A DNA stretch of 64,000 bases from Aneurinibacillus soli (GTDB lineage: Bacteria > Bacillota > Bacilli > Aneurinibacillales > Aneurinibacillaceae), in contig NZ_AP017312.1 in the NCBI RefSeq assembly GCF_002355375.1, positions 947,001-1,011,000 on the forward strand. The letters are read 5' to 3'. The notes below the pieces were generated by a model, which worked only from the letters and a program-made list of their open reading frames with translations, made no database searches and was not told where the DNA came from. Position 1 is the stretch's first letter. Each line of letters starts with the position of its first letter. This document shows, piece after piece, positions 16,461 to 25,203 of this stretch. Position numbers and translations under genes: made by a program.

Positions 16461-16883
16461 ATGTATCAAGTAAATACCGAAAAAATTGAACAGCATTTAG
16501 TATATATGGAGCAAGTGCTTGAGAGTGTATCTCCCATTCTGCGAAACAGTGAGGCTAACGATATGCTCACATCCCTTTCTCTGCAGCGTGCTTTACACAT
16601 TGCACTTGAGACGGTGGCTGATGTTGGCAATTACTTAATTGATGGTTTCATTATGCGTGATCCAGGAAGTTATGAAGATATTGTCGAGATCATGCTCGAT
16701 GAAACGGTGATTACAGCGGAGATTGCGGTCGCACTGAAAGAAGTAGTAAATATGCGTAAGCCGTTGATTACGGACTACCTGGATGTACGTGATGATGCGG
16801 TCAGCAAACTTTTGAATACGCATTATGCGAAACTTGTTGCTTTTCCGAATCAAGTACGGGAATACTTGAAAAAAGAATTGTAG
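16461..16883 (+). CDS. yutE: DUF86 / HepT-like protein YutE
   Basis: An all-helical protein of 140 residues; ATG 16461 follows AGAGGTGG. It matches the DUF86 fold (SLQRALHIALETVADVGNYLID... ADVNMRKPLITDYLDV-like), the fold of HepT toxins, but the RX4-6HxY RNase motif is not present in usual form and no MntA antitoxin is beside it. It is therefore the chromosomal YutE type rather than an active HepT-MntA module. In B. subtilis yutE follows yutD, as here with two small genes between. Confidence 0.82.
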   Translation: MYQVNTEKIEQHLVYMEQVLESVSPILRNSEANDMLTSLSLQRALHIALETVADVGNYLIDGFIMRDPGSYEDIVEIMLDETVITAEIAVALKEVVNMRKPLITDYLDVRDDAVSKLLNTHYAKLVAFPNQVREYLKKEL

Positions 16884-16987
16884 TCGCCAAGAAAACACCG
16901 CACACATAGTTTTTATATTATATTGTATAAAAATTTACTTATCTCACGAAATCAAGTACAATGGGAAGGAGGAAGGTGAAGGAAACG

Positions 16988-17650
16988 ATGAATAAAGATA
17001 AATCCTCTTCGACGCGCAATCAGATTTTGCATATGTTAAAAATTAAAGGTTCCATGACAGTAGGGGAAATGGCTCAGGAGCTTGAGATTACAGAGATGGC
17101 TGTGCGCCGTCATTTAAATACGCTTGAAAGAGATAAATACATTCAGACACGTTTGCTTCGCCAGGCTATGGGCCGCCCGACTAATGTGTACTCGCTTTCG
17201 CAAGAAGCGGATAATATGTTCCCTAAGAACTATCAGGATCTGACACTTGAGATTCTTGGCGATATTGAAGAGCTGCAGGGAGCGGAGATGGTAGAAGCGT
17301 TGTTCCGCCTGCGTCAGCAACGACAGGAGAACTTGTATCGGGATGTGGTGCCCGAGGACAGTGATTTCGAGAAGAAGCTTGAGATGCTAGCTCGAATGCA
17401 GAATGAGAAAGGCTACATGGTTGAGGTAAAAAAGGATGAAGAGACCGGACGCTATATTTTGGTCGAATCAAATTGTCCGATTTCCGATGTAGCACGGGAG
17501 TACACATTCGCCTGTAACTGTGAAAAGACGCTGTTCGAGAACATTCTGGAAACAAAGGTGGAGCAGGAGCAGTGTATGGCAACTGGCGGCGATAACTGTG
17601 TATATGTGATTGATCATAAAAATGACAATGCGGAGAAGCGCGAGTCATAA
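16988..17650 (+). CDS. Helix-turn-helix regulator with a C-terminal cysteine cluster (SufR/ArsR-like)
   Basis: The N-terminal ~75 residues are a DeoR/ArsR-like winged helix (ILHMLKIKGSMTVGEMAQELEITEMAVRRHLNTLE). The C-terminal domain carries Cys in ESNCPI, FACNCEK and CMATGGDNC, the arrangement seen in regulators of the SufR type, which sense through an iron-sulfur cluster or metal. ATG 16988 is the likely start behind the GGAGGAAGG tract; ATG 16961 is in frame. No suf genes adjoin it, so the regulated target is unknown. Confidence 0.78.
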   Translation: MNKDKSSSTRNQILHMLKIKGSMTVGEMAQELEITEMAVRRHLNTLERDKYIQTRLLRQAMGRPTNVYSLSQEADNMFPKNYQDLTLEILGDIEELQGAEMVEALFRLRQQRQENLYRDVVPEDSDFEKKLEMLARMQNEKGYMVEVKKDEETGRYILVESNCPISDVAREYTFACNCEKTLFENILETKVEQEQCMATGGDNCVYVIDHKNDNAEKRES

Positions 17651-17661
17651 TTATGAAGCAT

Positions 17662-17701
17662 AGCTCTGTGGATCAAAGGATCTGCAGGGCTTTATTTTTT
17701 G
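17662..17701 (+). terminator. Terminator after the HTH regulator
   Basis: AGCTCTGTGGATC and GATCTGCAGGGCT pair with G-T wobbles, then TTTATTTTTT. Confidence 0.75.
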
Positions 17702-17755
17702 GGGTTTATTATGGTATTATTTTCATAAAAAGAGAGTAAGAGGAGAACAAGTGCA

Positions 17756-18856
17756 ATGAAAAAAGTATGGACGATAGGAAGTATACTGACATCTATCCTG
17801 GTAGGAACAGCGGCACCTGTAGCGCTTGCAGCACCTGCAGTAGCGGTAGCAACCCTGCCTGTACAGGTAGAAGTAGACGGAAAGAAGGTTGCGACTCCAG
17901 CAGGAATGGATGTGATAGATGGGCAGGTCATGGTTCCGCTGCGCTGGGCTGCGGAACTGGCAGGTGCTCGCTCGGTAAAGTGGGATGCAAGTAAGCGAGA
18001 TGTTAAGATTGAGGCACCTGAATCATACGAGAGCATCCTTCAGCTGCATTCTTACATAAGACTGGGAGCCGCCCCTGCGGAATGGGGAACGTACTTATGT
18101 CAGTTGCCAGACAGAATGAATGCAATCCCACGTCCAAAGCTTTCGGACCGAGCACTTGTGCTGGATTTGGAGATAGAGAAGCTCGAGCAAATGGCACGGG
18201 AGAATAAGAACCTACCGCCGCGTCGGGAAGTCATGAGTATTACTACGCAATATGCTGGACAGGAGTATTCGTATGCCGTATATAGTGCGAAGTTCGTGCA
18301 AGGGCGGGTATATGTTCCGATGGATTGGCTGACCGAGTTGTTTGGAGCAGACGTAACATACGACAAGGAGCGGGGAGTACTGGCGATCCAGTTCCCGAAT
18401 CTACAAGAAACGAAGCGACAGATCGCTGAGATTGAAGCGGGGCTTGTCCCGGCTTCTCCTGATGAGACGATTGCGCTGTGGGGACGCGGTTTGCAGACAC
18501 GAAGCGGCGCACTGATTTATGCTGCGCTGTCGAATGAGCTTCGTGATCGGGCGAGAGCTAATTTACAGGCACGTAACTGGGTAACCGGAGGATCGAGTCC
18601 ACATGCAGGCAAGATTACGGTACAGGATAAGAAGCAGCTGGATGCTGATACATGGGAGTATACGCTGACTTATCCAGAAGTAACGTCTGGATACATGGCA
18701 AACTATCCAAACGTAACACCTGCTGACATCGAGGGGACGTGTACGGATAAACTGGTGGTGAAAAAGCAACGTACAGGAGGAACGGAAGGCTGGTTTATTG
18801 CAGAAGTGAAGCAATCAAACGAGTACTATGGGCCTGTTTTTGCAGAAAAAAGATAG
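17756..18856 (+). CDS. Exported protein with copper-amine-oxidase-N (stalk) domain
   Basis: A 366-residue secreted protein with GAGGAG ribosome site, signal peptide (MKKVWTIGSILTSI... ALAAPAVA) and a copper_amine_oxidN1 domain pattern: VEVDGKKV, then VMVPLRWAAELAGARSVKWD, repeated at YVPMDWLTELFGADVTYDKE. The C-terminal third (NELRDRARANLQARNWVTGG... TWEYTLTYP) is beta-rich and looks like a separate extracellular ligand or wall domain. The family is common on the surface of Paenibacillaceae, where it is structural and not an oxidase. Specific function unknown. Confidence 0.8.
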   Translation: MKKVWTIGSILTSILVGTAAPVALAAPAVAVATLPVQVEVDGKKVATPAGMDVIDGQVMVPLRWAAELAGARSVKWDASKRDVKIEAPESYESILQLHSYIRLGAAPAEWGTYLCQLPDRMNAIPRPKLSDRALVLDLEIEKLEQMARENKNLPPRREVMSITTQYAGQEYSYAVYSAKFVQGRVYVPMDWLTELFGADVTYDKERGVLAIQFPNLQETKRQIAEIEAGLVPASPDETIALWGRGLQTRSGALIYAALSNELRDRARANLQARNWVTGGSSPHAGKITVQDKKQLDADTWEYTLTYPEVTSGYMANYPNVTPADIEGTCTDKLVVKKQRTGGTEGWFIAEVKQSNEYYGPVFAEKR

Positions 18857-18876
18857 AAATTTAGTGGTTATATGAT

Positions 18877-18920
18877 ACAAGAAGCCGATTTCCGTAACCG
18901 ACAGGAAATCGGCTTCTTGT
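18877..18920. terminator. Strong terminator after the stalk-domain gene
   Basis: ACAAGAAGCCGATTTCC pairs with GGAAATCGGCTTCTTGT. Confidence 0.88.
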
Positions 18921-18989
18921 ATGTAAACAATCGCGCGGCGCATAAAATTTCTGAACGGTCCTTTTGCGGCTTATGTGATAATTTTGCGC

Positions 18990-19020
18990 TTGACTTAGAG
19001 TTAACTCCAGGTTGTAGAGT
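18990..19020 (+). promoter_or_regulatory. MerR-type promoter with 19-bp spacer
   Basis: TTGACT (18990-18995) and TAGAGT (19015-19020) are separated by 19 bp, the long spacer typical of MerR-activated promoters. The spacer contains the GAGTTAACTC dyad (18998-19007), as in aldehyde-responsive MerR regulators. Confidence 0.72.
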
Positions 19021-19051
19021 AGACACATAAAACGTACCTAGGAGGAAGAAT

Positions 19052-19456
19052 ATGTATACAATCGGTCAGGTAGCAGAGCAAACAGGGTGGAGTGTGCATA
19101 CACTTCGCTATTATGAAAGGATTGGTCTCGTTAATTCTCCGGTACGGAAAAGCGGTGTTCGGATGTATACAGAGTCTGATATACATTTCCTTCAGTTTTT
19201 ACGGTCGCTCAAAAATACAGGTATGTCACTCGAAGATATGATGGAGTTTACGGAAGATGGCTGTATTCGAAACTTACTTGCTGAACCAGAAGAAAGTCTA
19301 CTTCCGCGCATTACCCGCAGAAAGGATATTTTATCTCGTCACATAGCCAAAATGAAAGAGCAAGTAGAAGAACTTCAGACGGTGATTCAGTTTACAGAGG
19401 AGAAATTAAGCGTATATGAAACGATGCTTCCGACAAAAAAGGAGGAGTCGAAATGA
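19052..19456 (+). CDS. MerR-family transcriptional regulator
   Basis: A 134-residue regulator with the MerR N-terminal HTH (YTIGQVAEQTGWSVHTLRYYERIGLV), a coiled-coil dimerisation helix (~residues 80-120) and a short effector region with only one cysteine, so it is not a classic metal sensor. GGAGGAAG precedes the ATG. Its stop overlaps the exporter start by 4 bp, and its own promoter has the MerR 19-bp spacer, so it probably autoregulates and controls the exporter. The AdhR/YyaN-like dyad hints at electrophile or drug sensing. Confidence 0.9.
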   Translation: MYTIGQVAEQTGWSVHTLRYYERIGLVNSPVRKSGVRMYTESDIHFLQFLRSLKNTGMSLEDMMEFTEDGCIRNLLAEPEESLLPRITRRKDILSRHIAKMKEQVEELQTVIQFTEEKLSVYETMLPTKKEESK

Positions 19457-20385
19457 AAGGCAGCATTTATCTGAAGCTGCTCGGCTTCTCTCTTATGACC
19501 GGAGCTACTTTTCATCTGGCTCGCTATGTGATGCAGTATTTCTCGGCTGCTGGCGCGGCAGGTTGGCGCTTTGGTCTGGCAGCGGGCAGTATGCTGCTTT
19601 TGTTGATCAGCAAAGAAAAACTATCAGGTTATACTATTCGGAAAAATGCTGGGGCGTATCTTTTCATGGGGGTAACGGGGCTTTTCGGCTTTAACACACT
19701 GTTTTTTCTCGGCATGGAACAGACCACACCCGTCAATGGAGCACTCATCATGGCAACCAATCCACTCGTGACCATGCTCCTGGCTCGTGTACTGTTGAAG
19801 GAACCTGTTTCCAGACAACAAAAAGTAGGGGGGATTTTGGCGCTGGTCGGTGTGGTTCTCGTTATTACGGGTGGTTCCTGGGATGCGATTCGTCACTTGC
19901 ATTTTTCTTCGGGAGATATGCTGATAATGGCGGGAAATATATGCTGGGCCTTATATGGTATTATCGGAAAGGGATTTGTCCGAGACAGTACATCTCTACA
20001 GACTACCGCGTATACGATGACGATTGGAGCCGTAATGCTTGTGTTTATAGCCAGTCGAACACCGGCTCCGGTACCGAATTCGTCTATTCCTCTGACAGCG
20101 TGGGCTGCGATTGTTTTTATGGCACTGGGTATGAGTGTACTCGGATACATCTGGTGGAATGAGGGGGCAGCACGAATTGGCATTGGTCGAGCTGCCTTGT
20201 TCTTCAATCTTGTTCCGGTCGTTACCTTGTGCATTTCCCTGGCACTTGGGATGGCAGTAACGGGCATACAAATAATCGGATCAGTACTTGTAATTGCGGG
20301 TGTGCTGTATGCATCCGGTATGACTCATATTGTGTCGCAAAGAAAACCGATGCAAAATACCCCAAAATCAGAACGTACAGTCTGA
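19453..20385 (+). CDS. EamA-family (DMT) transporter
   Basis: A 310-residue inner-membrane protein with about ten hydrophobic helices arranged as two EamA repeats. The first holds TTPVNGALIMATNPLVTMLLARVLLKEP and the second ARIGIGRAALFFNLVPVVTL, the typical inverted DMT motifs. ATGA overlap with the merR gene means translational coupling. DMT transporters export metabolites, amino acids or drugs; control by a MerR regulator suggests a detoxification role. The C-terminus runs into the terminator stem. Confidence 0.88.
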   Translation: MKGSIYLKLLGFSLMTGATFHLARYVMQYFSAAGAAGWRFGLAAGSMLLLLISKEKLSGYTIRKNAGAYLFMGVTGLFGFNTLFFLGMEQTTPVNGALIMATNPLVTMLLARVLLKEPVSRQQKVGGILALVGVVLVITGGSWDAIRHLHFSSGDMLIMAGNICWALYGIIGKGFVRDSTSLQTTAYTMTIGAVMLVFIASRTPAPVPNSSIPLTAWAAIVFMALGMSVLGYIWWNEGAARIGIGRAALFFNLVPVVTLCISLALGMAVTGIQIIGSVLVIAGVLYASGMTHIVSQRKPMQNTPKSERTV

Positions 20386-20398
20386 TTTTGGGGTACGG
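20358..20398. terminator. Bidirectional terminator overlapping the exporter C-terminus
   Basis: TACCCCAAAATCAGA pairs with TCTGATTTTGGGGTA and sits between convergent genes. The left arm lies inside the exporter coding sequence. Confidence 0.85.
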
Positions 20399-20405
20399 GG
20401 TGTTT

Positions 20406-21623
20406 TTAAACAGAGAGCGCAATGTGCGTATCGCTAATAAGGTCAGCGATGTCCTCGACTGATGAGATCGATTCACGCTTCAAGATGAGCTCTCGCCCGA
20501 TTGCAAGGGCAAGCTTTTCGGAATGGGCGCGTACAGCTGGGTCTTCAATGCTTTCGATGTCCCATACATGGGCAAGGCCGACGATGCGGCGGATCGTTTT
20601 GCAGCCTGCGTAGCCGAGTGTATCTTGCAGAAGTCGACGCACATAATCATCCACATATCCTGGGATGGCCGCACTTGGTTCGACCGCTTTTTCGGCCCAC
20701 AATGTACGGAATTCTGCTTCAAATGTAGTCCATATGCCTGTAATCGTATCAAGCAGATACGCCTGGTATGATTCGCGTTCCTGCACATCGCTGGCATGAC
20801 CTTCCTGTGCCACATAATTCAGCACCAGGTTCGCAATGACTGCACCAATATCGAAGCCCATCGGACCATAATAGGCGAACTCGGGATCAATAACTTTTGT
20901 GCCTTCTTCTGTTGCCATGATGCTTCCTGTATGCAGGTCACCGTGCAGCAGTGCCTGTGTTCGCGTGAGAAAGCCTTCTTTTAGCTTCGCTACTTCCAGT
21001 TTTACTGCGTCGTCATGCCAGAGAGCTTCTGCTTGTTCACGGATAAGAGGGTTGAAACTATTAGTTGCTGCATCGTAATACGGGTCCGTAAATACAAGAT
21101 CTTCCGTAATTTTGCACAGCTCAGGGTTAGAGAAGGAGGCAACACGCTTTTTCTTCTCGTACGGATGAAGTGCCAGATCGGAAGTCAGGAACAACGTCCG
21201 CGCCAGGAAAGTACCGATATGCTTCGCAAAATTCGGATAATACTTGCGAGCCACAAGCCCTTTGCGCATAATCTCGTACGCAGACAGATCTTCCATTACG
21301 GTAAGCGCCATTTCGATGTCATAGTGGTACACCTGCGGCACGAAACCAGGGCATAACTCGCCTTGTAGAATTAATGCTTCGCTTTCAATACGGGCACGGT
21401 CAAGTGTGAGCGGCCATGATTCCCCGACGACACGTGCGTACGGAAGTGCCTGTTTGAAAATAATGCTTTTGTTTGATATCTCATCCTGGATATGGAATAC
21501 GAAATTCAGGTTGCCATCGCCGATCTCGCGGCTTGTAAGTTTTGCATTCGCCGGGAACAGATCCGGGATATTACGTGCGTATTCTACAGCTTCCTGCTCA
21601 GTAAGCATGCGGTACGTGGACAT
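20406..21623 (-). CDS. mtnK: 5-methylthioribose kinase
   Basis: MtnK phosphorylates methylthioribose in the methionine salvage pathway. The 405-residue protein has the kinase fold of the choline/aminoglycoside kinase group, with GDGNLNFVFHI, the catalytic loop ALLHGDLHTGSI and the metal-binding VIDPEFAYYGPMGFDIG, all diagnostic for MtnK. ATG 21623 follows GAGAGGAGATTG. A SAM-I riboswitch precedes it. mtnA, normally its partner, is not in the window. A divergently transcribed ABC transporter with its own SAM riboswitch is next door. Confidence 0.95.
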   Translation of the reverse strand: MSTYRMLTEQEAVEYARNIPDLFPANAKLTSREIGDGNLNFVFHIQDEISNKSIIFKQALPYARVVGESWPLTLDRARIESEALILQGELCPGFVPQVYHYDIEMALTVMEDLSAYEIMRKGLVARKYYPNFAKHIGTFLARTLFLTSDLALHPYEKKKRVASFSNPELCKITEDLVFTDPYYDAATNSFNPLIREQAEALWHDDAVKLEVAKLKEGFLTRTQALLHGDLHTGSIMATEEGTKVIDPEFAYYGPMGFDIGAVIANLVLNYVAQEGHASDVQERESYQAYLLDTITGIWTTFEAEFRTLWAEKAVEPSAAIPGYVDDYVRRLLQDTLGYAGCKTIRRIVGLAHVWDIESIEDPAVRAHSEKLALAIGRELILKRESISSVEDIADLISDTHIALSV

Positions 21624-21647
21624 AAAATCAATCTCCTCTCTAAACAA

Positions 21648-21803
21648 AAAACGCCCCTCTTGGTTAGAAAGAGGGACGTGTACATGTGTGTGCATCCTTA
21701 TCTTTCAGAACCGTTGTTCTGCGGGAGTTGGCACCTTACTGTTCAATGCAGCAGGTTGCCGGGTGTCATCGGGCCCGTCCCTCGACCATCTCGTGATAAG
21801 TCA
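21648..21803 (-). promoter_or_regulatory. SAM-I riboswitch (S-box) controlling mtnK
   Basis: Read on the minus strand: ATCACGAGATGGTCGAGGGA at the P1/P2 start, then GGCCCGATGACACCCGGCAACC, which is split here as GGCCCGATGA and CACCCGGCAACC, then AAGGTGCCAACTCC and the closing helix. The expression platform is the stem ACGTCCCTCTT / AAGAGGGGCGT followed by TTTTTTG (21679-21648). High SAM should terminate transcription. Confidence 0.93.
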
Positions 21804-21809
21804 ATCCAA

Positions 21810-21838
21810 ATTTAACAGTCGTGAGAATTGTTTGTCAA
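21810..21838 (-). promoter_or_regulatory. SigA promoter for the mtnK riboswitch RNA
   Basis: Minus-strand TTGACA (21838-21833), 17-bp spacer, TTAAAT (21815-21810). Confidence 0.7.
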
Positions 21839-21863
21839 GAGTGAAAATACGCGAGAATGAAAA

Positions 21864-22239
21864 AAGTTTGGTGGTGGCAAGGGGGCGGTAGGGGCAGACC
21901 GGGAGGTATGTTTGTTTTCCACTGAAAGTAAAACTGACCGCTTTTACTTCATCCGAGCGGGATGGCAAAAAGTCTAAGAAGTATAGGCATGGGAGTTGCC
22001 ATCCTGATTCGCTCTACTGGAGTAAAAGCTGAGTGTGGAAAACAAAAGGACTTTCCCGTTCTGCCCCTACCGTCCCCTCTGCCAATGAAATTTTTTTCCT
22101 CTGCGTTTTACTTTGTGAAAGAATAAAAATCTAGAAGATCAAGACGTCTGTCTCCTGGAGCGACCTGAATTCTCTTCCTCGTAGAGCGTAATCAAGTGAC
22201 AGGCTCATTCCTTCTCCCATCCCCGCCGCCACACTTTAT
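21864..22239. repeat. Divergent palindromic GC-rich element between the two SAM riboswitches
   Basis: Arms at ~21872-21925 and ~22033-22086 are imperfect reverse complements sharing GGTAGGGGCAGA and TTTGTTTTCCAC-type blocks, around a second inner inverted repeat (GGGATGGCA / TTGCCATCC). The outer ends (AGTTTGGTGGTGGC and GCCGCCACACTTTA) resemble the termini of the repeats at 34415, 51115 and 57185. It does not code for protein. Confidence 0.55.
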
Positions 22240-22288
22240 ACAGGCTCAAAAGTTCCAAGCACTGCTTTAAAAGTTTGTGAAAAACTTG

Positions 22289-22318
22289 TTGACAGAATAA
22301 ATTGGTAGGAGATATGAT
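22289..22318 (+). promoter_or_regulatory. SigA promoter for the ABC-transporter riboswitch RNA
   Basis: TTGACA (22289-22294), 18-bp spacer, TATGAT (22313-22318). Confidence 0.75.
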
Positions 22319-22352
22319 TAGTTCCAACAAATCACATACGCAATTCGATTTT

Positions 22353-22523
22353 GACTCTCATCGAGAGAAGGCGGAGGGACTGGCCCGATGATGCCCGGCA
22401 ACCTGCCTGTGTTCGCACAGGCAAGGTGCTAATTCCTGCAGGAGTAATCCTGGGAGATGAGAGGCTACCGATGCTTTATAAGTGGGGGCCTCTCTTTGTG
22501 TACCAAAGAGAGGCCTTTTATAT
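22353..22523 (+). promoter_or_regulatory. SAM-I riboswitch (S-box) controlling the ABC transporter
   Basis: CTCTCATCGAGAGAAGGCGG opens the P1/P2 region. GGCCCGATGATGCCCGGCAACC (quoted as GGCCCGATGA then TGCCCGGCAACC), the CCTGTGTTCGCACAGG P3 stem, AAGGTGCTAATTCC and GGGAGATGAGAG follow. The terminator is GGCCTCTCTTTG / CAAAGAGAGGCC plus TTTTAT (to 22523). Confidence 0.94.
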
Positions 22524-22552
22524 TTATCACAAGTAAAAAGGGGAGTATGAAC

Positions 22553-23611
22553 ATGGTAACAAAGACAAAACAAATTATTGCGGTTCTGCTGATTACGCTA
22601 CTGGCAGCATTCGCGGCAGGATGCGGTCAACCAGCTGCCGGAACGGGTGAAAAGAAAGAAGCCGCAACAGGCCCACTTGCAGGAAAGCGTATCGCGCTTG
22701 TTATGCAGCAAAATCTGGGTACATTTTCTTCCCAGTACATTAGTGGGGTCAAAACAGAAGCCGAAAAATTCGGTGGACAGGTAACGGTGTTTGCAGCGGA
22801 TAACGATCTTGGACGTATGTCTTCGAACCTGGATGCAGCCATTAACCAGAAGTTTGATGCGATTTTGATTGACCACGGTACACCAGCAGCTCTGCTGAAC
22901 GGGGTGCAAAATGCTGTTGCAAAACACATTCCGGTTGTCGTATTCGATGCCGATGTTAAAGCTCCAGGCGTAACGGTTCTTCAGCAAGATGATAAGCAAC
23001 TGACCAAATTAACACTGGATAAACTCGCAAAAGATGCAGGCGGCAAAGCAAACATCGTAAAAATCTGGGTAGCGGGCTACGCGCCAATGGAACGCCGCCA
23101 GGCTGCTTATAAAGAGTTCATAGCAAGTAACCCTGGCATCAAAGAAGTAGCCACATTCGGTGCGGCAACACAAAACACAGCACTGGATACACAGGCACAG
23201 ATGGAAGCGATTCTGAAGAAATATCCGAACAAAGGCGAGATCACAGCGGTATGGGCAGCATGGGATGAATTCGCTAAAGGAGCAACTCGTGCGATCGAGC
23301 AAGCCGGACGTACGGACATTAAAGTATACGGTATCGACATGAGCGACGAAGATCTGCAGATGATCCAGAATCCGAATGGTCCATGGGTAACATCAGCAGC
23401 GGTAGACCCGAAAGACATCGGACGTGTACAGGTGCGGTATGCGGCACAAAAAATTCACGGCGACAAAACGCCGGACAACGTGGTGCTGAATCCGGTAGTA
23501 GTCAACCGTGAAGAATTACCGAAAGACAAAGTAACAACGGATCAACTGAGCCAGCACATCAAAGCGTGGGGTAACAGTACGCAAGGGATAGCAGACTGGA
23601 TGAAAAAATAA
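22553..23611 (+). CDS. Sugar-type ABC transporter substrate-binding lipoprotein, predicted for methylthioribose
   Basis: A lipoprotein (signal peptide, lipobox AFAAGC|GQ) of the ribose-binding/periplasmic-binding family 4. RIALVMQQNLGTFSSQYISGVKTEAEKFGG opens the fold (written in full here as RIALVMQQ...SQYISGVKTEA), followed by AADNDLGRMSSNLDAAINQ and VVVFDADVKAPG. ATG 22553 is chosen because GGGGAG is 7 nt upstream, while ATG 22547 is too close. The SAM riboswitch and the divergent mtnK point to methylthioribose, or a related thio-sugar, as the ligand. That is inferred from context, not from binding residues. Confidence 0.85.
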   Translation: MVTKTKQIIAVLLITLLAAFAAGCGQPAAGTGEKKEAATGPLAGKRIALVMQQNLGTFSSQYISGVKTEAEKFGGQVTVFAADNDLGRMSSNLDAAINQKFDAILIDHGTPAALLNGVQNAVAKHIPVVVFDADVKAPGVTVLQQDDKQLTKLTLDKLAKDAGGKANIVKIWVAGYAPMERRQAAYKEFIASNPGIKEVATFGAATQNTALDTQAQMEAILKKYPNKGEITAVWAAWDEFAKGATRAIEQAGRTDIKVYGIDMSDEDLQMIQNPNGPWVTSAAVDPKDIGRVQVRYAAQKIHGDKTPDNVVLNPVVVNREELPKDKVTTDQLSQHIKAWGNSTQGIADWMKK

Positions 23612-23694
23612 GATAGGGGAGGCCTCGCCTACTTTCATCAAGCGGGTGAGGCACATTCCTTTCAGAGAAGAGAATCAGCAAAGGGGGAGACGGT

Positions 23695-25203
23695 GTGGCA
23701 CAGCAGGCAGTACGTCTTATCATGACAGACATTACGAAATCGTTTTCCGGCGTACCAGCGCTTCATGGCGTTAGCCTGGCCGTACAGGCTGGCCACATTC
23801 ATGCGCTACTTGGCGCGAATGGAGCAGGAAAAAGTACACTGATGAAAATACTTTCCGGCGCGTATCAGGCAGATGGTGGGACGATTGAACTCGACGGGCA
23901 GACGCTATCGATTAGCAGCCCGGCAGATGCTAAGGCGCAGGGTATCCATTGTGTGTATCAGGAAGTGGACACCGCGCTCGTTCCATCCCTGACCGTGGCG
24001 GAAAATATTTTACTCGATCGAGGACCCGGACGCGGCGGACGCCGTTTTTTGAACTGGGGCTCGATGTACAAGGAAGCAGAAGAAATTTTGCGCGGGATCG
24101 GATACGAAATCCCGGTAAGGAAGAAAGCAGAAGAACTGACGCTTTCGGAGAAGCAGATCGTCCTCATTGCCCGGGCAGTGTCACAGCAGGCGAAATGTGT
24201 GATTTTTGACGAGCCGACTGCCCCTTTAAGCATCGAGGAGGCGGAGCATTTGTTCCGGATTATGAATCAGTTAAAAGACGAGGGAGTTGCTTGTATTTTT
24301 ATCTCGCACCGTCTTCCAGAAATTATGCAGGTATGCGATACGGTTACTGTCATGCGTGATGGTCGCCACATCTGGACGAAGGCGAAAACGGACACGGATA
24401 TTCCGGGAATTGTCGAAGCGATGCTTGGAGCGTCATTTACAGAAGAATATCCAAAAATGGAGGCTGTGATTGGCGATACGCTGCTTGAAGTGCGAGAACT
24501 GCGTCGGGGTGTCAGGGTGCGCGGGGTGGACTTTGCAGTACGAAGGGGAGAAATTGTTGGGATCGTCGGGTTGGTCGGCGCGGGTAAAACAGAATTGTCT
24601 CGTCTGTTATTCGGTGCAGATGCAGCGGATGGTGGAGAGATTCGGTTGCGTGGCAATGCCGTGCGCCTGCGCGAACCGGCGGATGCGGTGAAGGCGGGCA
24701 TGGTGCTCGTGCCGGAAGAGCGGCGCAAAGAAGGCATTCTTGTAGAAGAGAGTGTACGGACGAATTTAACGCTGCCTGTGCTTAAGGCGTTTAGTCGAAG
24801 CGGATTCGTTCAGCGGAGTCGGGAAAAAGCGCACGCGCAGACGATGATTACCGATCTTGGAATTAAAACGCCGAATGAAGAAGAAGCAGTCGGATTCTTA
24901 AGCGGTGGCAACCAGCAAAAAGTGGTCATCGGCAAATGGCTGGCCACAGATGCAGATGTGTTTTTATTTGATGAGCCAACTAAAGGGGTCGATGTTGGAG
25001 CTAAACGCGATATTTTCAATCTGATTGGCAAGCTCGTGCAGGCGGGCAAAGGAATTGTGTATTTCTCCTGTGAAATCGCAGAGATTGTCGGTATCTCGGA
25101 TCGTGTGCTCGTTATGTGTGACGGACGCCTTGTCAAAGAGTTAGCTGGGAAAGACATTACACCGGAGACGATTTTACTGTATGCAAGCGGAGGAACGGAC
25201 TGA
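23695..25203 (+). CDS. Sugar-type ABC transporter ATPase (RbsA-like, two ABC domains)
   Basis: A 502-residue protein with two fused nucleotide-binding domains. The first has a good Walker A (GANGAGKST) and a Walker B region VIFDEPTAPLS. The second has the divergent GLVGAGKTEL, a signature LSGGNQQKV and Walker B FLFDEPTKGVD, as in RbsA and MglA. In the first domain the signature is LTLSEKQ, also usual for this family. GTG start at 23695 after GGGGGAG. It lies in an operon with the binding protein and the permease, which overlaps its stop. Confidence 0.93.
   Translation: MAQQAVRLIMTDITKSFSGVPALHGVSLAVQAGHIHALLGANGAGKSTLMKILSGAYQADGGTIELDGQTLSISSPADAKAQGIHCVYQEVDTALVPSLTVAENILLDRGPGRGGRRFLNWGSMYKEAEEILRGIGYEIPVRKKAEELTLSEKQIVLIARAVSQQAKCVIFDEPTAPLSIEEAEHLFRIMNQLKDEGVACIFISHRLPEIMQVCDTVTVMRDGRHIWTKAKTDTDIPGIVEAMLGASFTEEYPKMEAVIGDTLLEVRELRRGVRVRGVDFAVRRGEIVGIVGLVGAGKTELSRLLFGADAADGGEIRLRGNAVRLREPADAVKAGMVLVPEERRKEGILVEESVRTNLTLPVLKAFSRSGFVQRSREKAHAQTMITDLGIKTPNEEEAVGFLSGGNQQKVVIGKWLATDADVFLFDEPTKGVDVGAKRDIFNLIGKLVQAGKGIVYFSCEIAEIVGISDRVLVMCDGRLVKELAGKDITPETILLYASGGTD

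Noticed and set aside
16461-16883. HepT-type toxin of a HepT-MntA module
   Set aside because: No MntA nucleotidyltransferase is adjacent, the toxin motif is not canonical, and the gene sits in the conserved yutD-yutE context.
21406-21891. Frames on the + strand across the mtnK start and its riboswitch
   Set aside because: The region is explained by mtnK and a SAM-I riboswitch on the minus strand.
22351-22536. 61-codon frame within the transporter riboswitch
   Set aside because: It is the S-box RNA and terminator; conserved RNA helices explain the sequence.
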